From positions 62,001 to 126,000 of the forward strand of contig NZ_PDKG01000006.1 of NCBI RefSeq assembly GCF_004116725.1: DNA of 64,000 nucleotides. Direction: 5' to 3'. Source of the DNA: Arcobacter sp. CECT 8986 (GTDB lineage Bacteria; Campylobacterota; Campylobacteria; Campylobacterales; Arcobacteraceae). A program made the position numbers and the translations under genes. The notes under the pieces were generated by a model, which saw only the letters and a list, made by a program, of their open reading frames with translations, did not search any database and was not told the origin of the DNA. This document shows positions 1 through 9,597 of the stretch, in pieces; within the stretch, counting starts at the first letter, position 1; every line of letters starts with the position of its first letter.

Positions 1-1672
1 GAGTATCTGCTGTCTCTTTATCTGAAGAGATAGTAACCCTAACATCTTGATAATATTCTGCAAAAGATGTAGCTTTATTACCAGGAGTATCTTGTCCATA
101 CCCTTCAAAAGAGATATCCTCTTTCCACTGTAAAGATGCCAAATAATCTAAATCTGCTTGATTTAAATTATCAAGAACATCATTATTGAAAGTTAATGTT
201 TTTATATTTCCACCTGAGAAAAGTCCAATAGATTGAATCTGGTCTTGTGTTCCCATATAATTATCTGTTGAAATCTCACCACTTACATACGTATCAACAC
301 CTGTTTTTACATACTTATCAGTAATATCACTTAATGTTTGAGCAAAAGCATCTAATTTATCTTTATAAACATTAAATTTATTATTTGGAGAATCTGTTGT
401 CAAGTTCTCTGATTGTGCTTTTAAAATACCTGATGACAAATTAATTGGCGCATCAGCAGAATAGATTTGAACACTATTTTCTCCCTCATTACTTTGATAC
501 TCATTTTTAAATATACTTGCTTTATTTGTAATAGTTGTTGCATCAGTAACATCTGTTTGCTCAGATACAAAAATTCTACCTGTGAACTTTCCAACCTCTC
601 CTGGAGTATTTGACTCAATTAATAAAAAATTATCTAAAGAGTCATTTGTAACTTTAGAACCATCATCTAACTGTTCATATGTACCATTATAAGCTGTAAT
701 AGTCTTTGATAGTTGAGGGTCATTATTGATTTTACTTACTAATGCTCTTACATAATTTGTTTCATCAACAGTAAAATCTGGATTTCCATCCCCATCTGTA
801 TCTATTCCTTCTCCATACTGAATACTTACTTCATCTGTATTATTCAATTTATAAGTAATTGTATCTTCATTGTCAAACGTAATTCCATTTAATATAGAAC
901 TAGATACAGCATCATCATTTATAAATCTATCTTGTTGTGGAGAGTATGAATCCTCTACTGTAATATCTCTTACAACAGTATTATTACCAATTGCTACAAC
1001 ATTTCCAATTTTTAATGTATAAGTTCCATTTTTAACTTCTGAACTCATATCTACATATTGAGATAAATTTAATTCTAATTGGTCTCTTTTATCCAATAAA
1101 TCATTTGAAGCAGTTTTTGTTTGCCCTATTTGTTCATTTACTTTACCTATTTCTTGTAAAATTTGATTTATTGTATCAACATTTTCTTGCATCGAATCTT
1201 TTGTTAATGCTTCTGCTTTTTCAATATCTGTATATGCAGTTTTAAGATTATCTACAAGAAGAGATGCATGTGTAGCAACATCTGATTTATATATTTCAGA
1301 AGTTGGACTTCCTCTTAAATTTTCTAAAGATTCAAGATATCTATTTAAATCTTTTGAGATACCACTTTCATCTGTCTCTTTAAAGATTGTTTCAATATCT
1401 CCAAGCATTTGACCTTTTTCATTAAAATAAGCCTCTTTAGTTGTTCCACCTAATAAACTCTGAGACATAAATGTAGATGTGATTCTATATGCACTACTTG
1501 CTTCTACACCCCTACCATAAAATCTAGAATCTATCTGAGGTAATTCAGATTGGTCAATTACTCTTCTTTTATACCCAGGAGTATTCTCATTAGCTATATT
1601 ATTAGAAACATTCTCAACTGCAATTTTTGCAGCTGCTAAACCAGTTTGGGCTACATTCAAAGAATTTAGCAT
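1..1672 (-). CDS. flgK: Flagellar hook-associated protein 1 FlgK (C-terminus beyond window edge)
   Basis: The gene reads without a stop from an ATG at 1672 to the window edge, about 557 codons. The N-terminus MLNSLNVAQTGLAAA followed by NIANENTPGYKR is the conserved rod/hook N-terminal motif, and the large variable middle is typical of FlgK. FlgK forms the junction between hook and filament, is exported by the flagellar type III apparatus, and its two ends pair as helices in the filament axis. Reading ends in EYYQDVRVTIS, so probably only the C-terminal helix is missing. An AAAGGAG ribosome site lies just upstream of the ATG. It is the last gene visible in the flagellar run and sits 58 nt after flgH. 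Identification is from motifs and context. Confidence 0.9.
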   Translation of the reverse strand, partial: MLNSLNVAQTGLAAAKIAVENVSNNIANENTPGYKRRVIDQSELPQIDSRFYGRGVEASSAYRITSTFMSQSLLGGTTKEAYFNEKGQMLGDIETIFKETDESGISKDLNRYLESLENLRGSPTSEIYKSDVATHASLLVDNLKTAYTDIEKAEALTKDSMQENVDTINQILQEIGKVNEQIGQTKTASNDLLDKRDQLELNLSQYVDMSSEVKNGTYTLKIGNVVAIGNNTVVRDITVEDSYSPQQDRFINDDAVSSSILNGITFDNEDTITYKLNNTDEVSIQYGEGIDTDGDGNPDFTVDETNYVRALVSKINNDPQLSKTITAYNGTYEQLDDGSKVTNDSLDNFLLIESNTPGEVGKFTGRIFVSEQTDVTDATTITNKASIFKNEYQSNEGENSVQIYSADAPINLSSGILKAQSENLTTDSPNNKFNVYKDKLDAFAQTLSDITDKYVKTGVDTYVSGEISTDNYMGTQDQIQSIGLFSGGNIKTLTFNNDVLDNLNQADLDYLASLQWKEDISFEGYGQDTPGNKATSFAEYYQDVRVTISSDKETADT

Positions 1673-1730
1673 AATGTACTCCTTTTGTGATATTTTTACT
1701 AATTATCACATTACAATTCTTAAAGTTAGA

Positions 1731-2447
1731 TTAAAAAGGCCAGATTTTTTGTAATAGTCTTGTACCCCAAGGAGTATGCATTACATCTTTTTCCTCACCA
1801 TTTTTAACATATAATATTTTTAAATTAGCTATTTGCGAAGAGGAAACGCTATTTTCTGGTGTTATATCGTATGGTCTAATTACCCCTGTAATTATCAATT
1901 CTTGTTTTTGACCATCAATTAATAATTGCTTATTTCCTTTGATATAATAATTACCATTTTGATATGTTTGTTCTATTATAGCAGAAATTGTAGTTGAAAA
2001 AGATTCATCTAGTGTAGTTTTTGCTTCACCATTATTTGTACTATCATTTGTTGAATTAAAACTAACTCCAGCAACTCTATTAAATTTATTAGCAATTTTA
2101 CTAACAGTTCCGCCAAGAGTATTTCCATTCATAGGTGTTAAAAGTCCTCCACCTAAACTTGTATCATCTTCTCTTGTTAATTCTCTTTTATTTTTTGTAT
2201 CAGAAGTTAAAGACTCATCAATTTGAATTTGAATTATATCTCCAATTTGTAAATCTTTTTTATCTGCAAATAAAGAAGGCCCTTTTCTAGTATATAAAGA
2301 ACCTTTTTTTCTTTCAGCAGGTTTTACAACTGGTTTTGGAAGTTGCATTTTAGGTTGAGTAAAATCTAGTTTTTCTTCAGTTGCAATACAACCAGAGAAA
2401 AGAACACAAACAGATAAACTTGTTAATGCTAAACTAATTATTTTCAT
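1731..2447 (-). CDS. flgH: Flagellar basal body L-ring lipoprotein FlgH
   Basis: This 238-residue protein begins with a lipoprotein signal peptide whose lipobox is LFSGC, with the lipidated cysteine at residue 20. The stretch LFADKKDLQIGDIIQIQIDE is the FlgH family core. FlgH assembles the L-ring in the outer membrane around the distal rod. The length is normal for the family. The gene overlaps the upstream small membrane protein gene by 14 nt, so it is probably translationally coupled to it. Its P-ring partner flgI is nearby on the other strand. Confidence 0.95.
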   Translation of the reverse strand: MKIISLALTSLSVCVLFSGCIATEEKLDFTQPKMQLPKPVVKPAERKKGSLYTRKGPSLFADKKDLQIGDIIQIQIDESLTSDTKNKRELTREDDTSLGGGLLTPMNGNTLGGTVSKIANKFNRVAGVSFNSTNDSTNNGEAKTTLDESFSTTISAIIEQTYQNGNYYIKGNKQLLIDGQKQELIITGVIRPYDITPENSVSSSQIANLKILYVKNGEEKDVMHTPWGTRLLQKIWPF

Positions 2448-2865
2448 CGTATTTACTCTCTACTACATATCTTAAATCAATTGCGATTTTTATATCTTCA
2501 ATTGTTCTTTTTACTAAAGCCATAGTACCATATCTTACAACTAATGCATCAATATTAGTGTTTGGGTCACAAACAATTACAATTTTATTTGAAATGATTT
2601 TTACATTTCTTACATTTAACTGTCCAACTAAATCAACTGCACTCTCAACTTCTCTATATATAAGCTTTTCAATTTTATCTTTTTTATCAGCCTCAACAAG
2701 TTGCTCTTTTTGTTGCATTTTAGTTAGTTTTTCTTGTTTTGCATCTTGTGCAAATTTTTCACTCATATGAAAATAGTAAGCTATAAACATAGCTATTACA
2801 GCAATGATTGATATAACTTTTATTATCAATCTTTTTTTTGATGTTCTTTTTACTGCTATTATCAT
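2434..2865 (-). CDS. Unknown single-pass membrane protein in the flagellar operon
   Basis: I do not recognise a named family. The 143-residue protein has a basic N-terminus (VKRTSKKRLIIK), one membrane segment at about residues 13-30, a charged helical stretch at about 32-70 likely to form a coiled coil, and a small alpha/beta end containing VGQLNVRNVKIISNKIVIVCD. The topology suggests a short cytoplasmic tail and a periplasmic domain. An AGAGGA site 6 nt upstream supports the ATG at 2865. It lies between fliL and flgH and overlaps flgH, so a flagellar or motor-accessory role is an inference from position only. Confidence 0.75.
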   Translation of the reverse strand: MIIAVKRTSKKRLIIKVISIIAVIAMFIAYYFHMSEKFAQDAKQEKLTKMQQKEQLVEADKKDKIEKLIYREVESAVDLVGQLNVRNVKIISNKIVIVCDPNTNIDALVVRYGTMALVKRTIEDIKIAIDLRYVVESKYDENN

Positions 2866-2879
2866 ACTATTCCTCTAAA

Positions 2880-3404
2880 TTATTTAATTACAAAAGTAGT
2901 GAAGTAAAGATTTTTTATACTATCTTTTTTAATGTCATCATTTGATGCTGTTACTTCATTTATTATAGAGTTAATTTCATCTATCAACTCTTCCTTTAGA
3001 AGTGCCTTACCACCAACAGTTAATAACTCTTCTGAACTTCTTGCACTAATTTGAGAGATTACAATATCAACAATCTCTGGTTTATGATCTTCAACAATTT
3101 GCTCAATTGTAGGCTCTATACTTTTTACAGTAAAAGATAGTTTCATTAACTTCTCTCTACCCCTAGAATTAGTTATATTCAATACTAAATCATTAATTGA
3201 AGCTTTAAAACTATCTTGTGTTTCTGAACTCTCTTTTTGTTCTTGAGCAGCTTGTTGTTTGTTATCTGATAAAGACCCTTTTGTCATCATAAAATAACCC
3301 ATCGCACCTACAGCAAGTAATAGTATAACAACTAAAACGATTAAGACAATCATTAGTCCTTTTCCGCCACTCTTCGCTGGTGCACTATTTTCTTCTTCTG
3401 CCAT
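2880..3404 (-). CDS. fliL: Flagellar basal body-associated protein FliL
   Basis: FliL is a single-pass inner membrane protein that surrounds the flagellar stator and supports torque. The 174 residues show a short cytoplasmic N-terminus, a strong membrane segment at about residues 17-38 (LMIVLIVLVVILLLAVG), a linker, and a periplasmic domain with the family pattern LVLNITNSRGREKLMKLSF and an end YFTTFVIK. It lies 4 nt after the motE-like gene, which fits a motor-related sub-cluster. Confidence 0.93.
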   Translation of the reverse strand: MAEEENSAPAKSGGKGLMIVLIVLVVILLLAVGAMGYFMMTKGSLSDNKQQAAQEQKESSETQDSFKASINDLVLNITNSRGREKLMKLSFTVKSIEPTIEQIVEDHKPEIVDIVISQISARSSEELLTVGGKALLKEELIDEINSIINEVTASNDDIKKDSIKNLYFTTFVIK

Positions 3405-3408
3405 AAAC

Positions 3409-3897
3409 CTATCCTTTTGTATTATTTTTAGTATAATCTTTTATCATCAATGTTAATTGTGAAGCATTTTTTACACTTAGAAATTTCATTATTAGAGTAA
3501 CTTTTTTCTCTTTAAGTTTCAAGATAATGTCAAATACATCTTGAATATTACCCTCATCTATCATTTTATTAAATATTTCTGCACTAACCTTTGGTTTCAT
3601 ATTATTATATATTTTTGCAGTTTTTGATTGAACTTCACCCTTAATATCTTGTAATATTACTTGATTGTCATCTTTTATTTTTTTTATTTCTTGTTTCTCT
3701 TTTTCAATTTTTGATAATAAATCTTCTAACTCTTTTTTTCTTTGCTTATATTCAGTCTCTTTTTTATTATAAAAATCATTTAACTCTTTTTTTAATTCTC
3801 TTATTTCAATTTTCTGTTTTATAAAATTTGAACTGTTTTGTTCTGCTCCAAACAATAAAATTGTAAAGAAACAAGAAATAAAAAATATTTTAGCCAA
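3409..3897 (-). CDS. MotE-like periplasmic flagellar protein
   Basis: The 162-residue protein has a signal peptide (FFISCFFTILLFGA), a long charged coiled coil at about residues 25-85 and a small helical domain at about 95-155 with the pattern IYNNMKPKVSAEIFNKM and IILKLKEKKVTLIMKFL. This is the arrangement of the MotE/MgtE-N-like family that accompanies flagellar stators. Its location between a fliJ-like gene and fliL supports a motility role, possibly as a stator chaperone. The family call rests on architecture and the helical repeat; the precise function is inferred. Confidence 0.7.
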   Translation of the reverse strand: MAKIFFISCFFTILLFGAEQNSSNFIKQKIEIRELKKELNDFYNKKETEYKQRKKELEDLLSKIEKEKQEIKKIKDDNQVILQDIKGEVQSKTAKIYNNMKPKVSAEIFNKMIDEGNIQDVFDIILKLKEKKVTLIMKFLSVKNASQLTLMIKDYTKNNTKG

Positions 3898-3908
3898 TAT
3901 TTCTCCTT

Positions 3909-4313
3909 TTAACCCCTAATATATTTACTTTGCATGTACTCACTTGCGGCTTCTTCTTCAGCTGCTAAAAGTGCTTTCATCTTCTCTTTTTTCTGTTCTT
4001 CTAAAATATAATTAAACTGTTCACTCTCTTTTTGTAACTCCACAAGTTCATTTACAACTGCTTCATATTTTTTATCTAAATTTTTCTTTTTTGCATTTAA
4101 TTTACTCATATGTAATTTCATTGTATTTTTATGAATTTGTAATATTGTAAAATCAGATATTGCTCCGTGAGGTTGAACTCCTGTAGTATTAATTTTAGCC
4201 TGAGTAACTGCAAGTTCAGTCTCAATGGCATTTATTTGGCTCATTAATTGGCCTTTTTCCATAAGTTTTCTATCTATTTGAGTCTGTTTTAGTTCATATA
4301 ATTTTTCTATCAT
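3909..4313 (-). CDS. fliJ: FliJ-like flagellar export chaperone
   Basis: The protein is 134 residues of almost unbroken coiled coil (MIEKLYELKQTQIDRK to EEEAASEYMQSKYIRG), as in FliJ, the stalk-like protein that works with the FliH/FliI ATPase of the flagellar export gate. The longest open frame starts at a TTG at 4325 inside fliQ with no ribosome site; the ATG at 4313 has GGGA 6 nt upstream and follows the fliQ stop by 1 nt, so I chose it. FliJ-like proteins diverge strongly in Campylobacterota, so the assignment leans on coiled coil, size and neighbours. Confidence 0.7.
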   Translation of the reverse strand: MIEKLYELKQTQIDRKLMEKGQLMSQINAIETELAVTQAKINTTGVQPHGAISDFTILQIHKNTMKLHMSKLNAKKKNLDKKYEAVVNELVELQKESEQFNYILEEQKKEKMKALLAAEEEAASEYMQSKYIRG

Positions 4314-4314
4314 T

Positions 4315-4581
4315 TTATTTCCCAAAAACTAACATTATATCCCATAAATCATGGGCATAAGTTACTATATGATCACCCATCCAAGGCAACGAAATCAGTA
4401 CAAATATCGAAACAAATATTATTTTAGGAACAAAAGATAAAGATGCATCAGAAACCTGAGTAACTGCTTGAAAAATTGATATTAATAGACCAATAACCAT
4501 ACTTACAATAAGCGAAGGCATACCTAATATCAAAATTATTTTTACTGTGTTCTCAGCAATTCCAATTAAATCCATTTCCAT
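4315..4581 (-). CDS. fliQ: Flagellar type III export protein FliQ
   Basis: FliQ is a small two-helix membrane component of the flagellar export gate, where several copies wrap around FliP and FliR. The 88 residues contain two hydrophobic hairpins (IILILGMPSLIVSMVIGLLI and IIFVSIFVLISLPWM) and the family signature GLLISIFQAVTQV followed by LSFVPKI. Length and topology are normal. A second ATG lies two codons in, so the exact start is uncertain by 6 nt. Confidence 0.95.
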   Translation of the reverse strand: MEMDLIGIAENTVKIILILGMPSLIVSMVIGLLISIFQAVTQVSDASLSFVPKIIFVSIFVLISLPWMGDHIVTYAHDLWDIMLVFGK

Positions 4582-4584
4582 ATA

Positions 4585-5880
4585 TTAATCTTTTATCTTT
4601 ATTGTTATCTCCAAAGTTTTATTATTCAATAATTTTTGTACTAAAGCCACGATATCTTGTGCATTTGAACTATCCAATGTTATTGAGTCTGCACTACTTG
4701 AAGTTGTTACACTTGGCTTTATCTCTTCAATACTTGGCAAAGAAGTAGTTGGCTTTATGTCTTCATTTAATCCCTCTAATGCAGATAAAACATCATTTTC
4801 ATTTAAACTATCTAATTCAGAAAACTCATTATTTGCCATCTCTTCTCCTTTTGCTACTATATTCTCTTTTATATTTTCTATTTCTTTTTTACTTATTATA
4901 TCATTATTTTCTTCAGTATTCTTTTCATCAGGAAGATTCATCAACTCATCTAAATCACTTAAATCATCTTCAGAAGCATGCTCTTCATCTAAAGCATCTG
5001 ATAATTCATCTTTTAACTCATCAGGTGTTATCTCATCTAATTTATTATTATCTTCTTCTTTATATCCATCAATATCCATATTTAGAAGCTCATCTAAATC
5101 AGACATATCTTGAATTTTATCATCACTTGGAATATCATCCAAATCTTCTGGCATATTCATTAAATCATTCATTGATGAATCATTATTTTGCTTCTCTAAA
5201 TTCTCTAAACTATTAAAAAAATCATCATCTGTTTCATTTTCATCATATTTTTTTGTAGCTGACATCTGTGCATATGTTAAAGGCTCGTCATTTTCATTTA
5301 TATATTCATTAAAATAATCTTTTGATGAAGTAGCTATATCACTATCTTCCATCTTCACAGATTGGTCAAAAAAGTCATTCATCTCTTCACTATCATCATT
5401 TGGATCAATATGTGTTAAAAGAGAACTCAACTCATCATCTAAAGGTTCAAAATCCTCATCATGCTCTTCTTCATAAGCTTCATCAACTATATTTCTAATT
5501 GATTCTTCTACTTCTGCATCAACTACATTTTTATGGGAATTTGAAGAATCAATTTTATTCAAAATATGAGTTGTTAACTCTTCCAATGAATTAACAGACA
5601 TATCACCAATTCCATGGTCAAGGAGATACTCTTGCTCTATTCCATCTTTTGGTCTTAAAAATTTAAATTTTGAATTTATTGATTTTTTCTTTATTATTTT
5701 TGAATCATCAATTAAGTAGATATCTTCAGGGTTATCTTCAATTGCATCTTTTAAATCATCTAGATTATCTAACTGGATGATAGCACTGCTTTCATCTAAT
5801 CTAAACTTAACATTGGCATGTTCTAGAAGATTATTTATTTCTTCTTTAAAGTCCGAATTTCCGTAGATATAAATATTCAA
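4585..5880 (-). CDS. Large acidic protein of unknown function in the flagellar operon
   Basis: I do not recognise a family. The roughly 431-residue protein has a folded-looking N-terminus of about 95 residues (start NIYIYGNSDFKEEINN), a very acidic low-complexity middle (about 110-375) rich in D, E, N and S, and a short ordered C-terminus (DIVALVQKLL then LEITIKIKD). The middle repeats a degenerate helical motif: MNDLMNMPEDL, MSDLDELLNMD, LSDLDELMNLPDE, FSELDSLNEND. There is no ATG near the start. TTG at 5880 has AGGG 6 nt upstream and is preferred over TTG at 5886, which abuts the AGGG. It is the first gene of the minus-strand flagellar run, 3 nt before fliQ. Confidence 0.7.
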   Translation of the reverse strand: MNIYIYGNSDFKEEINNLLEHANVKFRLDESSAIIQLDNLDDLKDAIEDNPEDIYLIDDSKIIKKKSINSKFKFLRPKDGIEQEYLLDHGIGDMSVNSLEELTTHILNKIDSSNSHKNVVDAEVEESIRNIVDEAYEEEHDEDFEPLDDELSSLLTHIDPNDDSEEMNDFFDQSVKMEDSDIATSSKDYFNEYINENDEPLTYAQMSATKKYDENETDDDFFNSLENLEKQNNDSSMNDLMNMPEDLDDIPSDDKIQDMSDLDELLNMDIDGYKEEDNNKLDEITPDELKDELSDALDEEHASEDDLSDLDELMNLPDEKNTEENNDIISKKEIENIKENIVAKGEEMANNEFSELDSLNENDVLSALEGLNEDIKPTTSLPSIEEIKPSVTTSSSADSITLDSSNAQDIVALVQKLLNNKTLEITIKIKD

Positions 5881-5972
5881 ATACAACCCTAAAATAATTT
5901 TTGTATAGATTATACCTACATTTTATAAAATTTTAGATAAAATTAATTGAAATTGAATAAGGGTATATTTCT

Positions 5973-7028
5973 TTGAAAAACATCGTTGCTATTTTACTAT
6001 TTTTAACATCAACAATTTTTGCACAAACAATAAAAGACATCTCTAATGTTGTAGGAATTAGGGATAACCAATTAATCGGATATGGATTAGTGGTAGGTCT
6101 TGCAGGAACTGGTGACAAGAGCCAATTTACGATGCAATCACTGCAAAATTTACTTAGAAATTCATATATTAAAATTCCTACATCTTCAATTAAATCAAAA
6201 AATATAGCAGCTGTTATGGTAACAGCAAAATTGCCTGCTTTTTCAAGACAAGGTGACAAAATAAAGATAAAAGTTTCAGCTATTGGAGATGCTAAATCTA
6301 TTGACCATGGGCAATTACTTTTAACTCAACTAAAAGGTGTTGATGGTAATGTTTATGCTTTAGGACAAGGTACAATTATTGCAGATTTAAATAACCTTAC
6401 AACAGGTTTTATTTATGATGGTGCTACAATTGAAAATGAAGTTGAGTATGATTTAAAAGATGAAAGTATGATTACTCTAAGTTTGAAAAAAAGTAGTGCA
6501 AAACATGCCTTTGCAATTGAGAACAAAATAAATAAAAGATTTGGTAAAAATATTGCTGTTGCAGAAGATACAAGAACAATAAATGTAAAAAAACCAAATG
6601 ATATGTCAATGGTTAAATTTTTATCTATTGTTCAAAATATAAAACTTGATGATTCATTTAAGAAAAAAATCATCATAGATATTAATAGAGAGATAATTAT
6701 TGCAGGTGCTGATATTAAAATTGAACCAGTTACAATTTCAAGAGATAATTTCACATTAAGAGTAAAAAAATCTCCACTTACAAATGAACAGTGGAATGAC
6801 AATGCAATAAATAAAGGTGTTGACATTGGAGATGAAGTAAAAATAGGAAATCAACCTGTTGTTAACATTGACAATGCATTAATAAATACAAAAAGTGCTC
6901 CAACAGTTTCTGATTTGATGAGAGCAATGAAAATTATGAAATTACCAATTACAGATATAATTGAGACTATAAAACTTATAAAAGATTTAGGTTCAATTGA
7001 TGCTGAAGTTGAAATAAGAGGACAATAA
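5973..7028 (+). CDS. flgI: Flagellar basal body P-ring protein FlgI
   Basis: FlgI forms the periplasmic P-ring, a bushing around the rod. The 351-residue precursor starts with a cleavable signal peptide (NIVAILLFLTSTIFA) followed by IKDISNVVGIRDNQLIGYGL and VVGLAGTGDK, the family hallmark, and ends DLGSIDAEVEIRGQ. The start is TTG with GGG 9 nt upstream. The stop codon overlaps the fliM ATG by one base (TAATG), so the two genes are probably translationally coupled. Confidence 0.96.
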   Translation: MKNIVAILLFLTSTIFAQTIKDISNVVGIRDNQLIGYGLVVGLAGTGDKSQFTMQSLQNLLRNSYIKIPTSSIKSKNIAAVMVTAKLPAFSRQGDKIKIKVSAIGDAKSIDHGQLLLTQLKGVDGNVYALGQGTIIADLNNLTTGFIYDGATIENEVEYDLKDESMITLSLKKSSAKHAFAIENKINKRFGKNIAVAEDTRTINVKKPNDMSMVKFLSIVQNIKLDDSFKKKIIIDINREIIIAGADIKIEPVTISRDNFTLRVKKSPLTNEQWNDNAINKGVDIGDEVKIGNQPVVNIDNALINTKSAPTVSDLMRAMKIMKLPITDIIETIKLIKDLGSIDAEVEIRGQ

Positions 7029-8125
7029 TGGCTGAGTTTTTAAGTCAAGATGAAATTGATGCTCTATTAGATATTGCCGAACAGGGCGAAGATATCGACA
7101 CAACTGTCGAAGAAAAGCCAATATCTAAAGAAAAAAACTATTCAATATACGATTTTAAAAAGCCAAATAGAATCTCTAATGAGCAATTTAAAGCATTCTC
7201 AACACTTCATGATAAGATGTTAAGAGATTTAATTACAGATCTTTCTGCAATGCTTAGAAAAATTGTAGATATAAAATTATACTCTATTGAGCAGATGACA
7301 TATGGGGAATTTATACTTTCTATTCCTCAATTAACTTCACTAAATACTCTATCAATAAAACCTTTAGAAGGAAGAATTGTAATTGAGTGTAACCCAGGTA
7401 TTTCACATAAGATTATTGCAGAACTTCTAGGTAGTGGTGCAGTTGCAGCAAGTGATAATTTAGATAGAGAACTAACAGAAATAGAAGTTGAAATATTTGA
7501 TCACTTTTATAGAATGTTTGTAAAACATATGTATAGAGCATGGGATGAAGTAACAACACTTAACTTTAAAATTGAATCAAGAGATACAAATGCAAATGCT
7601 ATTCAAATTATCTCTGACCATGAAATTGTTTTACTTGTTGTACTTGAGATAACAATTGATGAAGAATCAGGATTTTTATCAATTTGTTACCCTATTTCAT
7701 ATATTGAACAACTTTTAAATAAAATTGTTGAAAGAATCTTCTCAGAAGGTAAAAATAGAAAAATAAGTAGAAAAAGAGATATTACTACACTTATTTCTGG
7801 TGCAAAAATGCATGTTGAAGCAATTATGGCAGAAACAGAAATGTATGTTGAAGATATATTAAATATAAAAAAAGGTGATGTAATAGTATTTAATAAAAAT
7901 GCAACATCTTCTTCTTCAAAAGTATATATAAACAGAAAAGAGAAATTTGTAGGATTATCAGGCTTATCAAACAATAGAAAAGCTGTTCAAATTGAGTCTA
8001 ATATTGACCACGAAAAACAAGAAACACTTGAAATACTAAGAATTATGAGAGAAGATAGGGAACAAAAAGCAAAAGAGACAAATGCTAATATCAAACGTCT
8101 TCTTGCTGAAAAAGGTGTGTATTAA
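7028..8125 (+). CDS. fliM: Flagellar motor switch protein FliM
   Basis: FliM is the C-ring protein that receives phosphorylated CheY and helps switch motor direction. The extreme N-terminus FLSQDEIDALLDIAE is the CheY-binding motif. The middle domain is CheC-like, and the C-terminal SpoA-like part includes MAETEMYVEDILNIKKGD. A charged tail after about residue 320 is somewhat longer than in enteric FliM. No fliN follows in this window; the next gene, pyrC, is convergent and a hairpin separates them. Confidence 0.95.
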   Translation: MAEFLSQDEIDALLDIAEQGEDIDTTVEEKPISKEKNYSIYDFKKPNRISNEQFKAFSTLHDKMLRDLITDLSAMLRKIVDIKLYSIEQMTYGEFILSIPQLTSLNTLSIKPLEGRIVIECNPGISHKIIAELLGSGAVAASDNLDRELTEIEVEIFDHFYRMFVKHMYRAWDEVTTLNFKIESRDTNANAIQIISDHEIVLLVVLEITIDEESGFLSICYPISYIEQLLNKIVERIFSEGKNRKISRKRDITTLISGAKMHVEAIMAETEMYVEDILNIKKGDVIVFNKNATSSSSKVYINRKEKFVGLSGLSNNRKAVQIESNIDHEKQETLEILRIMREDREQKAKETNANIKRLLAEKGVY

Positions 8126-8146
8126 GAAGTAAAAATTACTTCTTAA
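8122..8146. terminator. Bidirectional hairpin between fliM and pyrC
   Basis: Perfect 11-bp arms TTAAGAAGTAA and TTACTTCTTAA with a 3-nt loop lie between two convergent genes and include the fliM stop codon. There is no long T tract, so termination is inferred from position and symmetry. Confidence 0.5.
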
Positions 8147-9169
8147 TTACTCAATAGATTCTATACTCCAAGCTATGCTTTCTTTTGCATACATTGGAAC
8201 TACATTTTCGTTTTTATATTCATAAACTTCAGGAACTAAAAACTCTTTTTTAACTAAAGTTACTCTTTTTTCGATAGCTTTAAATTCATAAATTTTTTGT
8301 GCATTTAAACTAACAAATGCATTTAAATTTTCCAGCTTATTATATCTATCAAAAAGTTCCACTAATACTTGTAATGCAATTGGTGAAGTGAATACACCAG
8401 CAGCACAACCACAACACTCTTTTTTATGTTTAGGATGAGGAGCACTATCACTTCCAAACATAAGCTTTGGATGTGCACTCAATGCAGCATTAAGTAATGC
8501 GCTTCTATCTTCATATCTTTTTGCAATTGGTTTACAAAATAGATGTGGTTTTAATGCTCCACCTGCAACATCATCAAGAGTAATTAAAAGATGATGTAAT
8601 GTAACAGTTGCATATAAGTTATCATATTTATCCAATAACTCAACGGCATCTTTTGTAGTTATATGTTCCATAATGATTTTTAGTTTAGGAAAAGCCAATG
8701 CCAAAGATTCATAAATAGGCATAAACTCTTTTTCTCTATCCATTACAAAACCATTAGTTTCTCCATGAACACATAATGGAATATTTAACTCACTCATTAT
8801 CTCTAAAGTTGGACGAAGTGTTTCTATATCCATTGAAGAAACACCATTTTCTGAGTTTGTTGTAATTCCTGCAGGGTATAATTTTATACCAATTATTTCA
8901 TCTTTTATATCATTTAAAAACTCATAAGAATAGTCATTTTTAAAAAACAGAGTCATAAATGGCTCAAAATTATCATCTTTACATGCTTGTTTTATTCTAT
9001 CTTTATATGATAATAAAGCATCTTTTGTAGTAACTGGTGGCACTAAATTTGGCATAATTAGCGCACCAGCAAAAGTATTAGAAGTTTTTGGACCTACTAG
9101 TTTTAGCATATCTTCATCTCTTAGATGAAGGTGCATATCCAAAGCAGAATTAATTACGAAGGTTTGCAT
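8147..9169 (-). CDS. pyrC: Dihydroorotase (type II)
   Basis: Dihydroorotase closes N-carbamoyl-aspartate to dihydroorotate in pyrimidine synthesis, using a zinc centre. The 340-residue protein has the HLHLRD metal motif at residues 13-18, [16 protein letters not shown] and the later [13 protein letters not shown] metal and substrate region, with the usual length of the PyrC type. It lies 2 nt after a P-II gene, so it is probably co-transcribed with amt and P-II. That links carbamoyl or glutamine-dependent pyrimidine synthesis physically with the nitrogen-sensing genes. Confidence 0.95.
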   Translation of the reverse strand: MQTFVINSALDMHLHLRDEDMLKLVGPKTSNTFAGALIMPNLVPPVTTKDALLSYKDRIKQACKDDNFEPFMTLFFKNDYSYEFLNDIKDEIIGIKLYPAGITTNSENGVSSMDIETLRPTLEIMSELNIPLCVHGETNGFVMDREKEFMPIYESLALAFPKLKIIMEHITTKDAVELLDKYDNLYATVTLHHLLITLDDVAGGALKPHLFCKPIAKRYEDRSALLNAALSAHPKLMFGSDSAPHPKHKKECCGCAAGVFTSPIALQVLVELFDRYNKLENLNAFVSLNAQKIYEFKAIEKRVTLVKKEFLVPEVYEYKNENVVPMYAKESIAWSIESIE

Positions 9170-9171
9170 TA

Positions 9172-9528
<357 letters not shown>

Positions 9529-9597
9529 TTAGTTATATTTTAACAAAATTTGTTTAAATTAATATTATCTTAAAGCAATAATGACACTTAATGTATA

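Noticed and set aside
421-618. A 65-codon minus-strand frame inside flgK
   Set aside because: It is out of frame with the continuous flgK reading frame and has low-complexity composition.
4749-5216. Plus-strand frames of 155 and 118 codons opposite the acidic flagellar-operon protein
   Set aside because: They are Leu/His- or Ser/Phe-rich reflections of Asp/Glu codons on the other strand and overlap each other in different frames.
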